64,000 nt of DNA, taken from assembly GCF_000756305.1 (NCBI RefSeq), contig NZ_JRFE01000014.1, positions 525,006 through 589,005 of the forward strand. Reading direction: 5' to 3'. A program made the position numbers and the translations under genes. Shown in pieces: positions 14,353 to 24,173 of the stretch (within the stretch, counting starts at the first letter, position 1; each line of letters starts with the position of its first letter). Source of the DNA: Myxosarcina sp. GI1. Its GTDB lineage: Bacteria > Cyanobacteriota > Cyanobacteriia > Cyanobacteriales > Xenococcaceae. The notes under the pieces are model-generated. The model made no database searches. It was not told where the DNA came from and saw only the letters and a program-made list of their open reading frames with translations.

Positions 14353-15615
14353 TCATCTATAGCTAGCTTCGGTTACTGCTGCCAGTCGCTTCATGGCGGT
14401 GACTATCTCGGCTTCTGTTGCGGTAAGACTGAGACGCAGACATTGGTGTTTGTGCTGCCAGTCCGTTTGTAAGCCAGGAAAAAAGCTATTTCCAGGTACG
14501 GCAATTACTCCTACCTGTTTGAGCCGTTGATAGAACTCCCAGTCGGTTATGGGTAAATCTTTTAACCACAGCCAGGCAAAAATTGCCCCTTCTCCACGAT
14601 GCAAAAACCAGGGTAGACTTTGAGGCATTGCCTTATCTAAGGTTGCTTCGAGCAGTTCTAGTTTACGTTGGTAGTGAGTACGAATTACTTTCTGAGATAG
14701 TTCTGCCAGTCTACCAGAAGCAATAGCTAACGCTGCGATCGCCTGTCCGTAACGAGGAGAATGAATACAGGCATTAGTTTGAAAAGATTCCAAAATCTGA
14801 ATTAGCTGCGGATCGCCGATTGCCACCCCAACTCTTTCTCCAGGTAATCCCGCTTTAGATAAGCTCAAACAGTGAATGATATTTTCGCCAAAGCGAGGAG
14901 ACATAGCAGTAAAGTTAAGAGCGGGATAAGGCGTAGCGTAAGCAGAATCAATTAGTACGGGAACATCATTCACGGCAGCCATAGCCGCGATTTTATCTAC
15001 TTCTTCATCGCTCAAAACATTACCAGTGGGATTACAGGGACGAGAAAAGATGACACAGCCAGTTTCAGAGGTAATTTGCAGCTGGCTAAAATCGGGGCGA
15101 TATTTAAAACGATGTAGACTATCTTCAATGTCTAATTTTGGTTTGTAGGCTACTAAGGCTTCGGGTGTCAGAGTAACGCCTCCATAACCCGTATAGTCGG
15201 GACTTAGTGGTAAAACAACCTGTTTTAATTTGCCATCTGTGTAGCCACCAAAAGCATTAGCTGCATAAAAATATAAACTCTGAGAACCAGGAGTAATCAA
15301 TATATGGCGATCGCTCAGGTTCAAATTATAGCGAGCATTAAAATCGTTTTTGACAGCTTCAATCAGTTGGGGGTATCCCTGAGAAGAGCCGTAACGACAG
15401 ACAACTTCGCCGTATTCTTTACTGGCTAATAGTTCTTGAGTACATTCGCGCCATAATTGTTCTACTTCTGGGAGTATTACGGGATTACCAGCACTGAGGT
15501 TAATAAATTCTCTGTCGCCACTATTTCTCAAAGTTTCGATAATATCTTTCATAATCGCCCTGACTCCCGTAAGTTGGGACATTTGCTTACCGAATTGAGA
15601 TAGAGTGGGGTTCAT
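14353..15615 (-). CDS. avtA: Valine-pyruvate aminotransferase-like PLP enzyme
   Basis: A class I/II fold-type I aminotransferase of 420 residues. Hallmarks are NLSAGNPVILPEVE near the N terminus, YGSSQGYPQL, SRPCNPTGNVLSDEEV, the aspartate and tyrosine of VLIDSAYATPYP, and the PLP lysine in SLSKAGLPGERVG; the conserved arginine is probably in CLRLSLT. Similarity to AvtA (alanine plus 2-oxoisovalerate to valine plus pyruvate) rests on the start MNPTLSQFGKQMSQLTGVRAIMKDI; the exact substrate is not shown by sequence. Confidence 0.85.
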   Translation of the reverse strand: MNPTLSQFGKQMSQLTGVRAIMKDIIETLRNSGDREFINLSAGNPVILPEVEQLWRECTQELLASKEYGEVVCRYGSSQGYPQLIEAVKNDFNARYNLNLSDRHILITPGSQSLYFYAANAFGGYTDGKLKQVVLPLSPDYTGYGGVTLTPEALVAYKPKLDIEDSLHRFKYRPDFSQLQITSETGCVIFSRPCNPTGNVLSDEEVDKIAAMAAVNDVPVLIDSAYATPYPALNFTAMSPRFGENIIHCLSLSKAGLPGERVGVAIGDPQLIQILESFQTNACIHSPRYGQAIAALAIASGRLAELSQKVIRTHYQRKLELLEATLDKAMPQSLPWFLHRGEGAIFAWLWLKDLPITDWEFYQRLKQVGVIAVPGNSFFPGLQTDWQHKHQCLRLSLTATEAEIVTAMKRLAAVTEASYR

Positions 15616-15831
15616 AGTCGAGAAAAAAGGTAAAGAATAAAACGAGAATCGCGACGATATTAAAATGTTTGTTTATAAATTTTAAACTACTAAGTAATTA
15701 GACAGAATTGTAAACGGCAAACAAATACTACCAAAACTGCTTCTATTGTGTCTTCCGAACGAAACTGCTTTGAATCTGGGGTTCAAAATTTTTGGTAATT
15801 CTCGATATTGCTTCCTCTCCAAATTTATTTT

Positions 15832-16362
15832 ATGACACTCATCTTAGAAACTTCACGACTAATTCTCAAACCACTTCTAAAGTCTGATTTCGACTTACTT
15901 CACAAGATACTTGTCGATCCCTATGTCAGAAAATACCTCTGCGACGACACAATATTTTCTGTGGGGCAAATCCAAGCAATGTTGCAAAAGAGTCAAGAAC
16001 TTTTTGAGCGAGAAAAATTTGGTCTTTGGTCGATTGCAAACAAAACCAAATTAGAAATTATTGGTTTTGTCGGCTTGTGGTACTTCTTTGAAGAAGCTCA
16101 ACCTCAATTAATTTATGCCTTATTGCCTAAAGCCACTAAAAAAGGTTATGCGACAGAAGCCGCCGCCAGAATATTAGATTATAGCTTTGTCAAACTTGGA
16201 TACAATTATTTGGTCGTCAGTTGCGATCGCCCCAACCTCGAATCTCAACAAGTCGCGACAAGATTGGGAATGAAACAACTAGAAGCAAGAATGATAGACG
16301 GAAAACCTACTTTATTTTTCAGAATCGACAAAATTACATTTGCTAAAAACAATTGCACCTAA
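15832..16362 (+). CDS. GNAT-family N-acetyltransferase
   Basis: It begins TLILETSRLILKPLLKSDFDLLHKIL, the pattern of RimJ/RimL-like acetyltransferases, and has the acetyl-CoA region (IYALLPKATKKGYATEAAARILDYSF) and the closing motif VSCDRPNLESQQVATRLGM. It transfers acetyl from acetyl-CoA to an amine; the substrate is unknown. The start is ATG 15832; a TTG at 15808 would add eight residues with no support. Confidence 0.85.
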   Translation: MTLILETSRLILKPLLKSDFDLLHKILVDPYVRKYLCDDTIFSVGQIQAMLQKSQELFEREKFGLWSIANKTKLEIIGFVGLWYFFEEAQPQLIYALLPKATKKGYATEAAARILDYSFVKLGYNYLVVSCDRPNLESQQVATRLGMKQLEARMIDGKPTLFFRIDKITFAKNNCT

Positions 16363-16446
16363 AAACTCAGAACATCGGTTGCTAAATGCTTCAAATGAGT
16401 AACTAAACGCCGTCTAAAAATATGTAATGTAACTTTTTTTATCATT

Positions 16447-17121
16447 TTATTCAGTTTCTTCCGAACTAGGATTAGCCGTTGGTGGTGCAGTTTGTGGATT
16501 TGTAGGTATAGTTTCTGTGGGAGTTGCTTCTAGTTCGGGTTCTCTTTCTCGTACTGTTGGAGGAGGAATTAGCCACAATACTGCGGCTGCTAATGCCAAA
16601 CTAGCAACACCTACGACTGCGGGAGTTGCTCTGTCGGCAAATGGTTGTTCTGGCTTGCGGTAGCGTCTGCCTACAGAGTGGAGTTCTAGAGCCAGTTGTG
16701 GTAAGGTAGCGCGATCGCTGGCTAGCCGATCTATAGCATCGACAAGATCGAAAAACTCTACAGTAGTTAAATCGATCGCCGTAACAGCTTCACTACTTTC
16801 TGGTTGGGATTCTACAGTCAGTCGGTGTAAATTGTTTTCAGTTTGAGTAATTTTAACCTGGGGATATTCTGTCTCATTTTGAGGATGGGGTAAGCCACTT
16901 AGAAATTCTTGAGCATAGTTACTAACAGCTTGCACCAAGTTATTTAAAAATACGCTACCGCCACTGAGTTTTCGATCGGCACCGATAATACATTCAGCAT
17001 TGACTAAGATTGCCATTGGCGATCGCCCGTCTAAGATATTTACTTTATCTTCGGAAACATCTTCCAATCCTTCTAGGATTAAAGAACAGTTGGGTAAATT
17101 GTATTGCCTTGTAATGCTCAC
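16447..17121 (-). CDS. DUF4335-family cyanobacterial membrane-anchored protein
   Basis: A 224-residue protein with the DUF4335 start (SITRQYNLPNCSLILEGLED) and the block LSGGSVFLNNLVQAVSNYAQEFLSG. A single membrane segment (VVGVASLALAAAVLWLIPP) lies near residue 175, followed by an acidic Thr/Pro-rich tail. Function is unknown. It starts 1 bp after the stop of the DUF3038 gene, a pairing I know from many cyanobacteria, so the two probably act together. Confidence 0.85.
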   Translation of the reverse strand: MSITRQYNLPNCSLILEGLEDVSEDKVNILDGRSPMAILVNAECIIGADRKLSGGSVFLNNLVQAVSNYAQEFLSGLPHPQNETEYPQVKITQTENNLHRLTVESQPESSEAVTAIDLTTVEFFDLVDAIDRLASDRATLPQLALELHSVGRRYRKPEQPFADRATPAVVGVASLALAAAVLWLIPPPTVREREPELEATPTETIPTNPQTAPPTANPSSEETE

Positions 17122-17122
17122 T

Positions 17123-17752
17123 TTAAGCTACCTCTCCATCAAACAAACTGTACCAAACTCTCTCTATACCTCTAGTTCCCGTACAGAATAACAGCTTGCG
17201 TAATAAACTTAAAGCTAACTCGTTCAACTCTGCTTCCGAGCCTATGTACGCCGATACTTTAGCCCTTCTAGCATTCATCCGACTGCGAAAATGAGCGCGA
17301 AATCTGGCACAATATTCTGCCAGACGAAAATGATTTTCCAGAGGCAGTTGTTTGGCTCTCATTTGTTGTTCGGCAATTAATAACTGTCTGATTATGACTA
17401 CTAACTCTTTAGCACGATAGTTAGCCAAAATCATCAAAGCTTTTGCTTCGTCCAAACTTAAAGAATCCCGCGTATAAGAACGTCGCCAGGGATTGCTACG
17501 GCGCAAACGCCAAAAGACTACTCTATTTTTAATAATTTCCTCAATTTTTAACTGTTTTGCCGTAGCTAACATCTTTTCAGAAGCCCCCAACTCTAGAGCC
17601 TCAATAGCTAATAAGAGTAGATCGATTTGTTGTTGGGTGTGAGGCGAACAACCACGCGCTGGCAGGGCAATATCGGGTAAGGAATTTAAAATTGCTGGTT
17701 CCTTAGCGATCGCTGGCTGAAAATCGGATGTTGTGCTTGCGGATTGACTCAT
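17123..17752 (-). CDS. DUF3038-family cyanobacterial protein
   Basis: A 209-residue soluble, helix-rich protein with LPDIALPARGCSPHTQQQIDLLLLAIEAL, VVFWRLRRSNPWRR and LSLDEAKALMILANYRAKELVVIIRQL, the DUF3038 signature. It is the first gene of a two-gene unit with the DUF4335 gene. Function is not known. Confidence 0.85.
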   Translation of the reverse strand: MSQSASTTSDFQPAIAKEPAILNSLPDIALPARGCSPHTQQQIDLLLLAIEALELGASEKMLATAKQLKIEEIIKNRVVFWRLRRSNPWRRSYTRDSLSLDEAKALMILANYRAKELVVIIRQLLIAEQQMRAKQLPLENHFRLAEYCARFRAHFRSRMNARRAKVSAYIGSEAELNELALSLLRKLLFCTGTRGIERVWYSLFDGEVA

Positions 17753-17881
17753 TACTAAATAAAGTCCATATTCTAAATTAAATATTTCTTCTTAATCGAG
17801 GATAACAAATAGTTTCTGCTGCTATGATGCCATAGCGATGGCGATAAACATTGCCCTTAGTAGATTTATTGACTTTTATTT

Positions 17882-18400
17882 ATGGAACTAAAATCTTTAA
17901 TTCGCGATATTCCCGATTTTCCCCAACAGGGAATTATGTTTCGAGATATAACCACTTTGCTAAAAAATCCCCAGGGCTTACGCTACACCATCGATACTCT
18001 GACACAGAAATGCCGCGATCGCAATTTATTACCAGATTATATAGTCGGCATGGAATCAAGAGGTTTTGTTTTCGCTCCGCTTTTAGCCTATCAACTCAAC
18101 GCGGGTTTTATTCCCGTACGCAAACCAGGTAAGCTTCCTGCCGCAGTTCATCATATCGAGTACGAATTAGAATACGGTACCGATAGGCTAGAAATACATC
18201 AAGATGCGCTTGAAGCTGGTGCAAAGGTACTAGTTGTTGACGATCTCATTGCTACGGGGGGAACCGCTAAAGCTACTGCCGAACTGTTAGCCAAAATGGG
18301 AGCAAAAATTTTAGGATTTGCTTTTGTAATCGAACTGACTGGTTTAAATGGCAGACAAATGTTACCAAATTTACCGATTATTAGCTTGATGGAGTATTAA
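17882..18400 (+). CDS. apt: Adenine phosphoribosyltransferase
   Basis: Converts adenine and PRPP to AMP in purine salvage. 172 residues, the usual length. It starts [27 protein letters not shown], has [16 protein letters not shown] and the PRPP-binding loop [16 protein letters not shown] (about residues 117-132), and ends with the typical [12 protein letters not shown]. The ATG at 17882 is supported by the family N terminus. A divergent promoter region separates it from the DUF3038 gene. Confidence 0.97.
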   Translation: MELKSLIRDIPDFPQQGIMFRDITTLLKNPQGLRYTIDTLTQKCRDRNLLPDYIVGMESRGFVFAPLLAYQLNAGFIPVRKPGKLPAAVHHIEYELEYGTDRLEIHQDALEAGAKVLVVDDLIATGGTAKATAELLAKMGAKILGFAFVIELTGLNGRQMLPNLPIISLMEY

Positions 18401-18479
18401 AAAAATTAAAAGTCAAAAGCTTTAATTTATAATACTTTCAGATTTTTTTAACGGTTGCTTTATTCATCATTCATCATTT

Positions 18480-19358
18480 ATGAAGAAGCTATTAGTTACT
18501 GGTGCGAGTGGTTTTTTGGGTTGGAATTTGTGTCAGGTGGCAAGAAAGTACTGGCAGGTATATGGAACCTATTTTTCTCATTTGGTAGAAATACCTGGAG
18601 TAAGTTTGACCGAAATAGATCTGAGGGATTATTCTAGCCTCCAGCAGTTGTTTGTTGCGACCGCACCAGATGCGGTTATCCATACTGCTGCCGCTTCTAA
18701 ACCTAACTTTTGTCAAACCCATCCTTTAGAATCTTATTCAATTAACGTTGAGGCTTCGTTAAATGTTGCTCGCCTGTGTGCCAAGTTTAATATTCCCTGC
18801 GCTTTTACCTCTACAGATTTGGTTTTTGATGGTAAAAGTTCGTTTTATAAAGAAAGCGATCCTGTATCTCCAATTAGTTATTATGGCGAACAAAAAGTAG
18901 CAGCAGAACAAAAGATGCTAGCAATACATCCGCAAATAGCAGTTTGTCGGATGCCGTTGATGTTTGGTTTGGCTTCCCCCGTAGCTGGCAGTATGTTGCA
19001 GCCAATGGTAACAAATTTAAAAGCTGGAACAGAATTAAACTTATTTGTCGATGAATTTCGTACTCCCGCAAGCGCGACGACGGCAGCAAAAGGGCTGTTA
19101 CTCGCGATCGAAAAACGAGTAACGGGTATTTTACATTTGGGAGGTAAAGAAAGAATCTCTCGCTATGACTTTGGCTTATTATTGGCAAATATTTTAAATT
19201 TGCCAGCGAGTTTAATTAAACCTGGAAAACAAGAAGATGTAACTATGGCTGCACCGCGATCGCCCGATACTTCTCTAGACAGCAGCAAGGCTTTTGTTCT
19301 TGGTTATCAACCGCTATCTTTACGCGAAGAGTTATTGAATTTAGTCGAACATCTTTAA
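18480..19358 (+). CDS. NAD(P)-dependent sugar epimerase/RmlD-like reductase
   Basis: Extended short-chain dehydrogenase: Rossmann motif TGASGFLGWNL at residues 6-16, DAVIHTAAASKPNFC, and the active-site YYGEQK (Tyr-x-x-x-Lys, about residues 132-137). It resembles RmlD (dTDP-4-dehydrorhamnose reductase) and related nucleotide-sugar enzymes, but no sugar-pathway genes lie beside it, so the substrate is unknown. Heptameric ATTCATC repeats sit directly in front of the ATG. Confidence 0.8.
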   Translation: MKKLLVTGASGFLGWNLCQVARKYWQVYGTYFSHLVEIPGVSLTEIDLRDYSSLQQLFVATAPDAVIHTAAASKPNFCQTHPLESYSINVEASLNVARLCAKFNIPCAFTSTDLVFDGKSSFYKESDPVSPISYYGEQKVAAEQKMLAIHPQIAVCRMPLMFGLASPVAGSMLQPMVTNLKAGTELNLFVDEFRTPASATTAAKGLLLAIEKRVTGILHLGGKERISRYDFGLLLANILNLPASLIKPGKQEDVTMAAPRSPDTSLDSSKAFVLGYQPLSLREELLNLVEHL

Positions 19359-20069
19359 CTATAAATTGCTTACTGCGAATAAAGCCAGCGATTGACTATC
19401 TTAAGCATAGTTTTATCACCTAGCCCTTTGATTTTGCTAGCACTTCAAGTATACAGTTATCTAAATTAAATATTATTTAGATTAATATTGCCTGTGAAAT
19501 CAAGCTACAGACATTGCTTTTAAACTTTTTTACTCTATGAACGGCTTTTTGACAAAAGAGTAAAACTGTTTTTTTACTCAAGATTACAAGATTAACTGTT
19601 TAGTTTCAGAAGTGAACACTACATAATCTTTAATAATTTCATTCAAAGTTTGCTTTTACTTCTAGGTTACAGCTTTAAATTTATTAAATATAGTCATAGT
19701 AATAAGTAATTAATAAATTTTAGGGATAAAACACAATTTTATACTTTAAAAAATGATACCGCCAGCATAAATTTTGATTGTGCTGCAAACACTGAAAACA
19801 AAATATAACAATTCTAGAAAAAGTAATTACCTCATATCATCGAGAATTGGTATAGGTAAGTTGAATTTATTTTGCTGGGAGTAAAATTGATGTCGATTTA
19901 CTCGATTGATAGTCAGATTTTTTAAAATTAATTGCGATCGCTTTCTTACCAAACTTAAGAAAAAATTAATTCAAGTGAAATGCTCCCAAATCGTCAGCAA
20001 GATATTTAAGTTTTTTATACAATCTGCTGTAGAACGCAAAATTCATGCTGATTACTTCCAGAAATATAA
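19359..20069. other. 711-bp AT-rich intergenic region upstream of cydAB
   Basis: I see no convincing gene. The region is very AT-rich with long A/T runs. Open frames that start in the last 160 bp are out-of-frame with cydA and lack any family features. It presumably carries the cydAB promoter and long leader; I cannot point to a specific operator. Confidence 0.6.
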
Positions 20070-21512
20070 ATGGACTTTTTATCGAATCCTGTTGCTCTAT
20101 CGCGGATGCAGTTTGCCTTTACCGCTATCTTTCACATGTTATGGCCAGTTCTTACTACGGGTATGGCAATCTATCTGATAGTTGTAGAAGGAATGTGGCT
20201 CAAAACTCGCAACCCAGATTATTACTATCACGCTCGTTTTTGGTCGAAACTCTACGTACTTAATTTTGGTATTGGCGTAGCTACGGGTATTCCAATGGAG
20301 TTTCAGTTTGGTACTAACTGGGCACCTTTTTCGCAAGCTACGGGAGATTTTTTTGGTAGCGTTTTGGGTTTTGAAGCTTCGATGGCATTTATGCTAGAGG
20401 CTGGTTTTTTAGGCATTATGCTGTTTGGTTGGGAAAGAGTACCACCCGTAATGCACTATATTGCCACAATTATGGTGGCATTTGGAGCTAATTTATCTAT
20501 TTTCTGGATTTTGAGCGCGAATTCGTGGTTGCAGACACCCGCAGGTGGCGAATTTATTAACGGACATTTTGAAGTTCGAGATTATTTTCAAGCAATCTTC
20601 AATCCGTTTATGCTTAATAGCGTGATGCACATGTTTATGGCGACATTAGAAACGTCGTTATTTGTCATCGGCGGCATTAGTGCCTGGTATATTCTCAAAG
20701 ACCGTAATGCCAAATTTTTTAGCTTATCTTTTAAAATAGTTTTGGCAGTTGCGATCGCGGTTACTCCCCTACAGCTTTATATCGGACATTTAAGCGGCGA
20801 ACAAGTTTATCGCTATCAGCCAACCAAATTAGCAGCAATGGAAGCACAGTGGGAGACTATCCCCGCAGGTGAATCTCCCGCTTGGAGTATGATGGCAATT
20901 CCTAACGATAAAGCAGAGCAAAATGATTGGGAAGTTTCTATTCCTGGGTTGTTAAGCTACATTCTGGAAATTAAACCCCGACTGTCCGAACCCGTACAAG
21001 GACTCAAAGAATGGCAGAGTGAAGATCGTCCCCACATGATTGGTTTGGTGTACTATTCGTTTCGAGTCATGATTGCTATTGGCGTATTTTTGGCTGCTTT
21101 GATGGCATTGACTACCTTGCAATGGCTGCGAGGTAAACTCTCACCCGAAAACATTACCAAACAGCGTTGGTTGCTGAGAATTTGGATGTTAGCCGCACCT
21201 TTAGGCTATATTGCGATCGAATCTGGCTGGATCGTGCGCTGCGTCGGCAGACAGCCTTGGGTAGTCTATGGAGAAGTTCGTACTATCGATGGTGTTTCCG
21301 ATTTACCAGCAGGAGACATTATCGGTTCGCTAGCTGCATATATAATCGTTTACTCTTTACTATTTATTGCCACACTTTATTTTGGCAGTCGCATTATTCG
21401 CAAAGGTCCAAATTTAGATTTACCTATACCTGGTAAAGAGGTTGCTTCGGAAGTAGAAACCGAACCAGCGACTAAAATTCCCGATAATCGTCCTTTAGAA
21501 GCGCAACAGTAA
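20070..21512 (+). CDS. cydA: Cytochrome bd-type quinol oxidase subunit I
   Basis: Membrane-bound terminal oxidase subunit that carries the haems and oxidises quinol while reducing oxygen to water. It starts MDFLSNPVALSRMQFAFTAIFHMLWP, where the histidine is the haem-b ligand of the family, with GIGVATGIPMEFQFGTNW, FMLEAGFLGIMLFGWERVPP and SANSWLQTPAGG. It is 480 residues with a short Q loop, as in the CioA/cyanide-insensitive group. About nine hydrophobic segments are visible. cydB follows after 12 bp (or 21 bp, depending on start), so they form an operon. Confidence 0.95.
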   Translation: MDFLSNPVALSRMQFAFTAIFHMLWPVLTTGMAIYLIVVEGMWLKTRNPDYYYHARFWSKLYVLNFGIGVATGIPMEFQFGTNWAPFSQATGDFFGSVLGFEASMAFMLEAGFLGIMLFGWERVPPVMHYIATIMVAFGANLSIFWILSANSWLQTPAGGEFINGHFEVRDYFQAIFNPFMLNSVMHMFMATLETSLFVIGGISAWYILKDRNAKFFSLSFKIVLAVAIAVTPLQLYIGHLSGEQVYRYQPTKLAAMEAQWETIPAGESPAWSMMAIPNDKAEQNDWEVSIPGLLSYILEIKPRLSEPVQGLKEWQSEDRPHMIGLVYYSFRVMIAIGVFLAALMALTTLQWLRGKLSPENITKQRWLLRIWMLAAPLGYIAIESGWIVRCVGRQPWVVYGEVRTIDGVSDLPAGDIIGSLAAYIIVYSLLFIATLYFGSRIIRKGPNLDLPIPGKEVASEVETEPATKIPDNRPLEAQQ

Positions 21513-21524
21513 TTTGACAGTTAT

Positions 21525-22547
21525 GTGACAGTTATGGAACCATTACAAAATTTTTTACCTCAACTCTGGTTTGTAGTTCTGGCTTTATTTCTCTTTCTCT
21601 ACGTAATGTTAGACGGTTTCGATTTAGGGGTAGGCATTCTATCTATTACTAGCTCTACCGAAGAACGTCGCGGTATTCTCATGACTAGTTTAAATAATGT
21701 TTGGGATGCCAATGAAACCTGGTTGGTATTAATGGGAGGCGCATTATTTGGAGCATTTCCTCTAGCTTACGGTACGATTCTTCAAGCTTTATATATACCT
21801 ATTACGCTCATGGTTTTTGGGCTAATTTTTCGGGCGGTAGCTTTTGAATTTCGCGAACATTCTAACCGCAAATTGTTCTGGAATTTGGCATTTGGTATTG
21901 GTAGCTTTTTAGCAGCTACAGGACAGGGTTTTGCTTTGGGTGGAGTCTTAAAAGGTATTGCCGTAGACGAGTCGGGAATCTTTATTGGTAATACTTGGGA
22001 CTGGTTTAACTGGCAGTCGGTTTTGATAACTCTAACTTTGATTCAAGGCTATGTATTGATTGGTTCTACCTATTTGATTACCAAGACCGAAGGTGAGTTA
22101 CAAGATGTTCATTATAATACTGCCAGAATTGCTGCTATTACAACTTTAATCGGGGCGATTTTAATTACCATTACCACGCCAATTTTTTATGTCAGTGCCA
22201 GAGAACGCTTGTTTACCGAGCCATTTATCTATGTTTTTGCGGCAATACCAGTATTAGGGATTTTGCTGATAGGTTTATTGTTGAGAAGTATCCGCCGAAG
22301 GCGCGAACGCAGTCCTTTTATCTGGACTATTTTATTATTCTTACTTTCTTTTTTCGGATTGGGATTAATTGTTTTTCCCTATATCATTCCTACAGAAATA
22401 ACTATCTATGAAGCTTCGGCTAGTCTTAGTTCTTTAGTGTTTATGATAATCTTTATCGGCTTTTTGATTCCAATTATGCTGGCATACAACATCTATCAAT
22501 ATATTGTTTTTGGTGGCAAGGTTACGGAGCAAAATTATGGCGGTTAA
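21525..22547 (+). CDS. cydB: Cytochrome bd-type quinol oxidase subunit II
   Basis: Membrane partner of CydA, 340 residues with about eight hydrophobic segments. Signature stretches are MLDGFDLGVGIL near the N terminus, NVWDANETWLVL, FRAVAFEFREH and FPYIIP near the C terminus. GTG at 21525 is the first start; ATG at 21534 (MEPLQNFLPQ) is equally likely. Codons for RSIRRRRER overlap a GC-rich palindrome (near 22292-22310), possibly an old small-repeat insertion tolerated in a loop. Confidence 0.94.
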   Translation: MTVMEPLQNFLPQLWFVVLALFLFLYVMLDGFDLGVGILSITSSTEERRGILMTSLNNVWDANETWLVLMGGALFGAFPLAYGTILQALYIPITLMVFGLIFRAVAFEFREHSNRKLFWNLAFGIGSFLAATGQGFALGGVLKGIAVDESGIFIGNTWDWFNWQSVLITLTLIQGYVLIGSTYLITKTEGELQDVHYNTARIAAITTLIGAILITITTPIFYVSARERLFTEPFIYVFAAIPVLGILLIGLLLRSIRRRRERSPFIWTILLFLLSFFGLGLIVFPYIIPTEITIYEASASLSSLVFMIIFIGFLIPIMLAYNIYQYIVFGGKVTEQNYGG

Positions 22548-22660
22548 TTATAGTATTTTGTATATAAGACGGGGGAAGCTGTGAGAAATTTGAGCAATAG
22601 GTAATAAGTATTAAAGCGATCGCCTAGAACAAAAATTCTTTACTTTACCGCTTCTAGGTT

Positions 22661-23569
22661 TCAAACTAAAGTAGAAACTGCTTCTAATCCCCAATGAAAT
22701 AAAATAGGCACGAATAAAACGCCATCAATCCAGATATTGTAGAGCGCTCGCGACATTTCAGGTTTAACTATCCAAATATAGCCAATGGTTATTTCTGTAG
22801 ATAAAACTATCTCTGGATAATAGTTAAAAGTATTTGTCCTCCAGGCTGCAAACATTACCAACAGCATGACAACATTCAAAGTCGTTAAGACGATTCTCGT
22901 TCCTCGCACTCCTACTATTAGCGGTAAAGTAGTTACACCTTTATGGCGATCGGACTCGATATCCCGCAGATCGAAAGTATGAGAATTAGAAACAATAAAG
23001 ACAAAGGTAAACAGAGTCGTCAATGCTGCCATTGTATCAAACTGTCTTCCTGCGTAAGCTAATGGTAAAGCAACTGCTGCATAAGTTAGAGTTCCTCCCA
23101 CAATCCAGGCTTTAGAACCAGGAATATCTTTTAAGCGATACCATCTAATTTGGGAATTTCTGCGCCAGGGAAACAAAGGCGTACCGTAAAGTAGAGGCAC
23201 GATACCCGCACAGCTTACATATCGAACTATCAAAGGCGCGTCATATAAAAGTACGGCAGTGGCGATAATTGCTGCGATTAATAAGAGAAAAATATAAGGC
23301 TGACGAAAAAAAGATTGTGCCTCGGCTTCGGGGATTTCTTGCACGTAAGAATCAAAGATGCGATCGAGATTATAGGGAATGAGTCCCGTAGCGAAAATCA
23401 AAGCAATAGGTTTCCAATTAAACTCTAGCCCCATTAAAATCTGAGCAAAAATCCCCAATGAAGCGATCGCTGCCGATACCCATACACTCGGATAGATTAT
23501 TAGGCGAACAAAGCGGTCGTACAGCCAAGTTTGCAGATTAGTATCTTTCTCTAATAAAGCAGTTTTCAT
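22661..23569 (-). CDS. UbiA-superfamily prenyltransferase-like membrane protein
   Basis: A 302-residue protein with about eight hydrophobic segments. Two aspartate-rich motifs typical of UbiA enzymes are present: NLDRIFDSY (about residue 67) and DLRDIESDRHKG (about residue 200). These bind the Mg-diphosphate of a prenyl donor. The acceptor cannot be told from sequence. In cyanobacteria the family makes quinones, tocopherol and chlorophyll; this sequence is more divergent than those classic enzymes. It is transcribed divergently from psb34. Confidence 0.8.
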   Translation of the reverse strand: MKTALLEKDTNLQTWLYDRFVRLIIYPSVWVSAAIASLGIFAQILMGLEFNWKPIALIFATGLIPYNLDRIFDSYVQEIPEAEAQSFFRQPYIFLLLIAAIIATAVLLYDAPLIVRYVSCAGIVPLLYGTPLFPWRRNSQIRWYRLKDIPGSKAWIVGGTLTYAAVALPLAYAGRQFDTMAALTTLFTFVFIVSNSHTFDLRDIESDRHKGVTTLPLIVGVRGTRIVLTTLNVVMLLVMFAAWRTNTFNYYPEIVLSTEITIGYIWIVKPEMSRALYNIWIDGVLFVPILFHWGLEAVSTLV

Positions 23570-23750
23570 GTTTTGAGTGTTTTGGGCAAAAATAATAGAT
23601 TCTACTTTAGCCTAGAAAACTTTACATAGTTCGACAATCTATAACTCGCGCTAATCATAAAATACATTTTTGTCAACCATGCTTTACAAAACTAAAAATC
23701 TTTGTTAACATATATTACAGAAGCGTAAAACAAAAATTTAAAACTTAATT

Positions 23751-23921
23751 ATGACTACGACAAAAGACGAAAACGGAATTATTAATAACTTTGCTAAAGA
23801 ACCTAAAGTGTATGTTGCCGAAAACCCCACACCAAAAGAGCAACGTCGTTATGCAATCACTGGAGCTATATCTGGTCTGCTCATCGCAGGCTTTATTGCT
23901 GCTTCCTTTGCAATTAGCTAA
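23751..23921 (+). CDS. psb34: Psb34-type photosystem II assembly protein (ssl1498 family)
   Basis: A 56-residue protein: a polar N terminus (MTTTKDENGIINNFAKEPKVYV) with the family motif EPKVYVAENPTPKEQRRYA, then one membrane helix (GAISGLLIAGFIAASFAIS). Psb34 is a one-helix light-harvesting-like thylakoid protein that binds PSII assembly intermediates. The start is ATG 23751. A strong terminator follows 25 bp after the stop, so it is a single-gene unit. Confidence 0.9.
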   Translation: MTTTKDENGIINNFAKEPKVYVAENPTPKEQRRYAITGAISGLLIAGFIAASFAIS

Positions 23922-23945
23922 GACTTTAACTAGAGTTAAATTTAA

Positions 23946-23973
23946 AAAACCTCGGTAAGACCGAGGTTTTTTG
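23946..23973 (+). terminator. Rho-independent terminator after psb34
   Basis: AAAACCTCGG (23946-23955) and CCGAGGTTTT (23961-23970) form a 10-bp stem with a 5-nt loop followed by TTG and further T. It is A-flanked on the left, so it could also work for minus-strand transcripts. Confidence 0.9.
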
Positions 23974-24173
23974 TTTAGAGAAAATAATATAAGCTCTATT
24001 TTCTCTATATTCAGTACGAATATCGATAGTCGATGTTGATGACTTTAGTTAAAAACATTTAAGTAGGTAAGCGAAATAATTTATAAGACTCGAACGTAAA
24101 ATTTTATCCCTAATCCCCAATCCATAATTCCAAAATAAACTATCTTATATTTAATTACACTCACTTACTTAAC

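Noticed and set aside
19906-20263. Two open frames of 72-90 codons before and across the cydA start
   Set aside because: They are out of frame with cydA, basic or cysteine/arginine-rich in a way typical of chance translation, and lack family features.
23600-23750. HLR1-type high-light element before psb34
   Set aside because: TTTACA-like hexamers occur but not as the direct repeat with the expected spacing.
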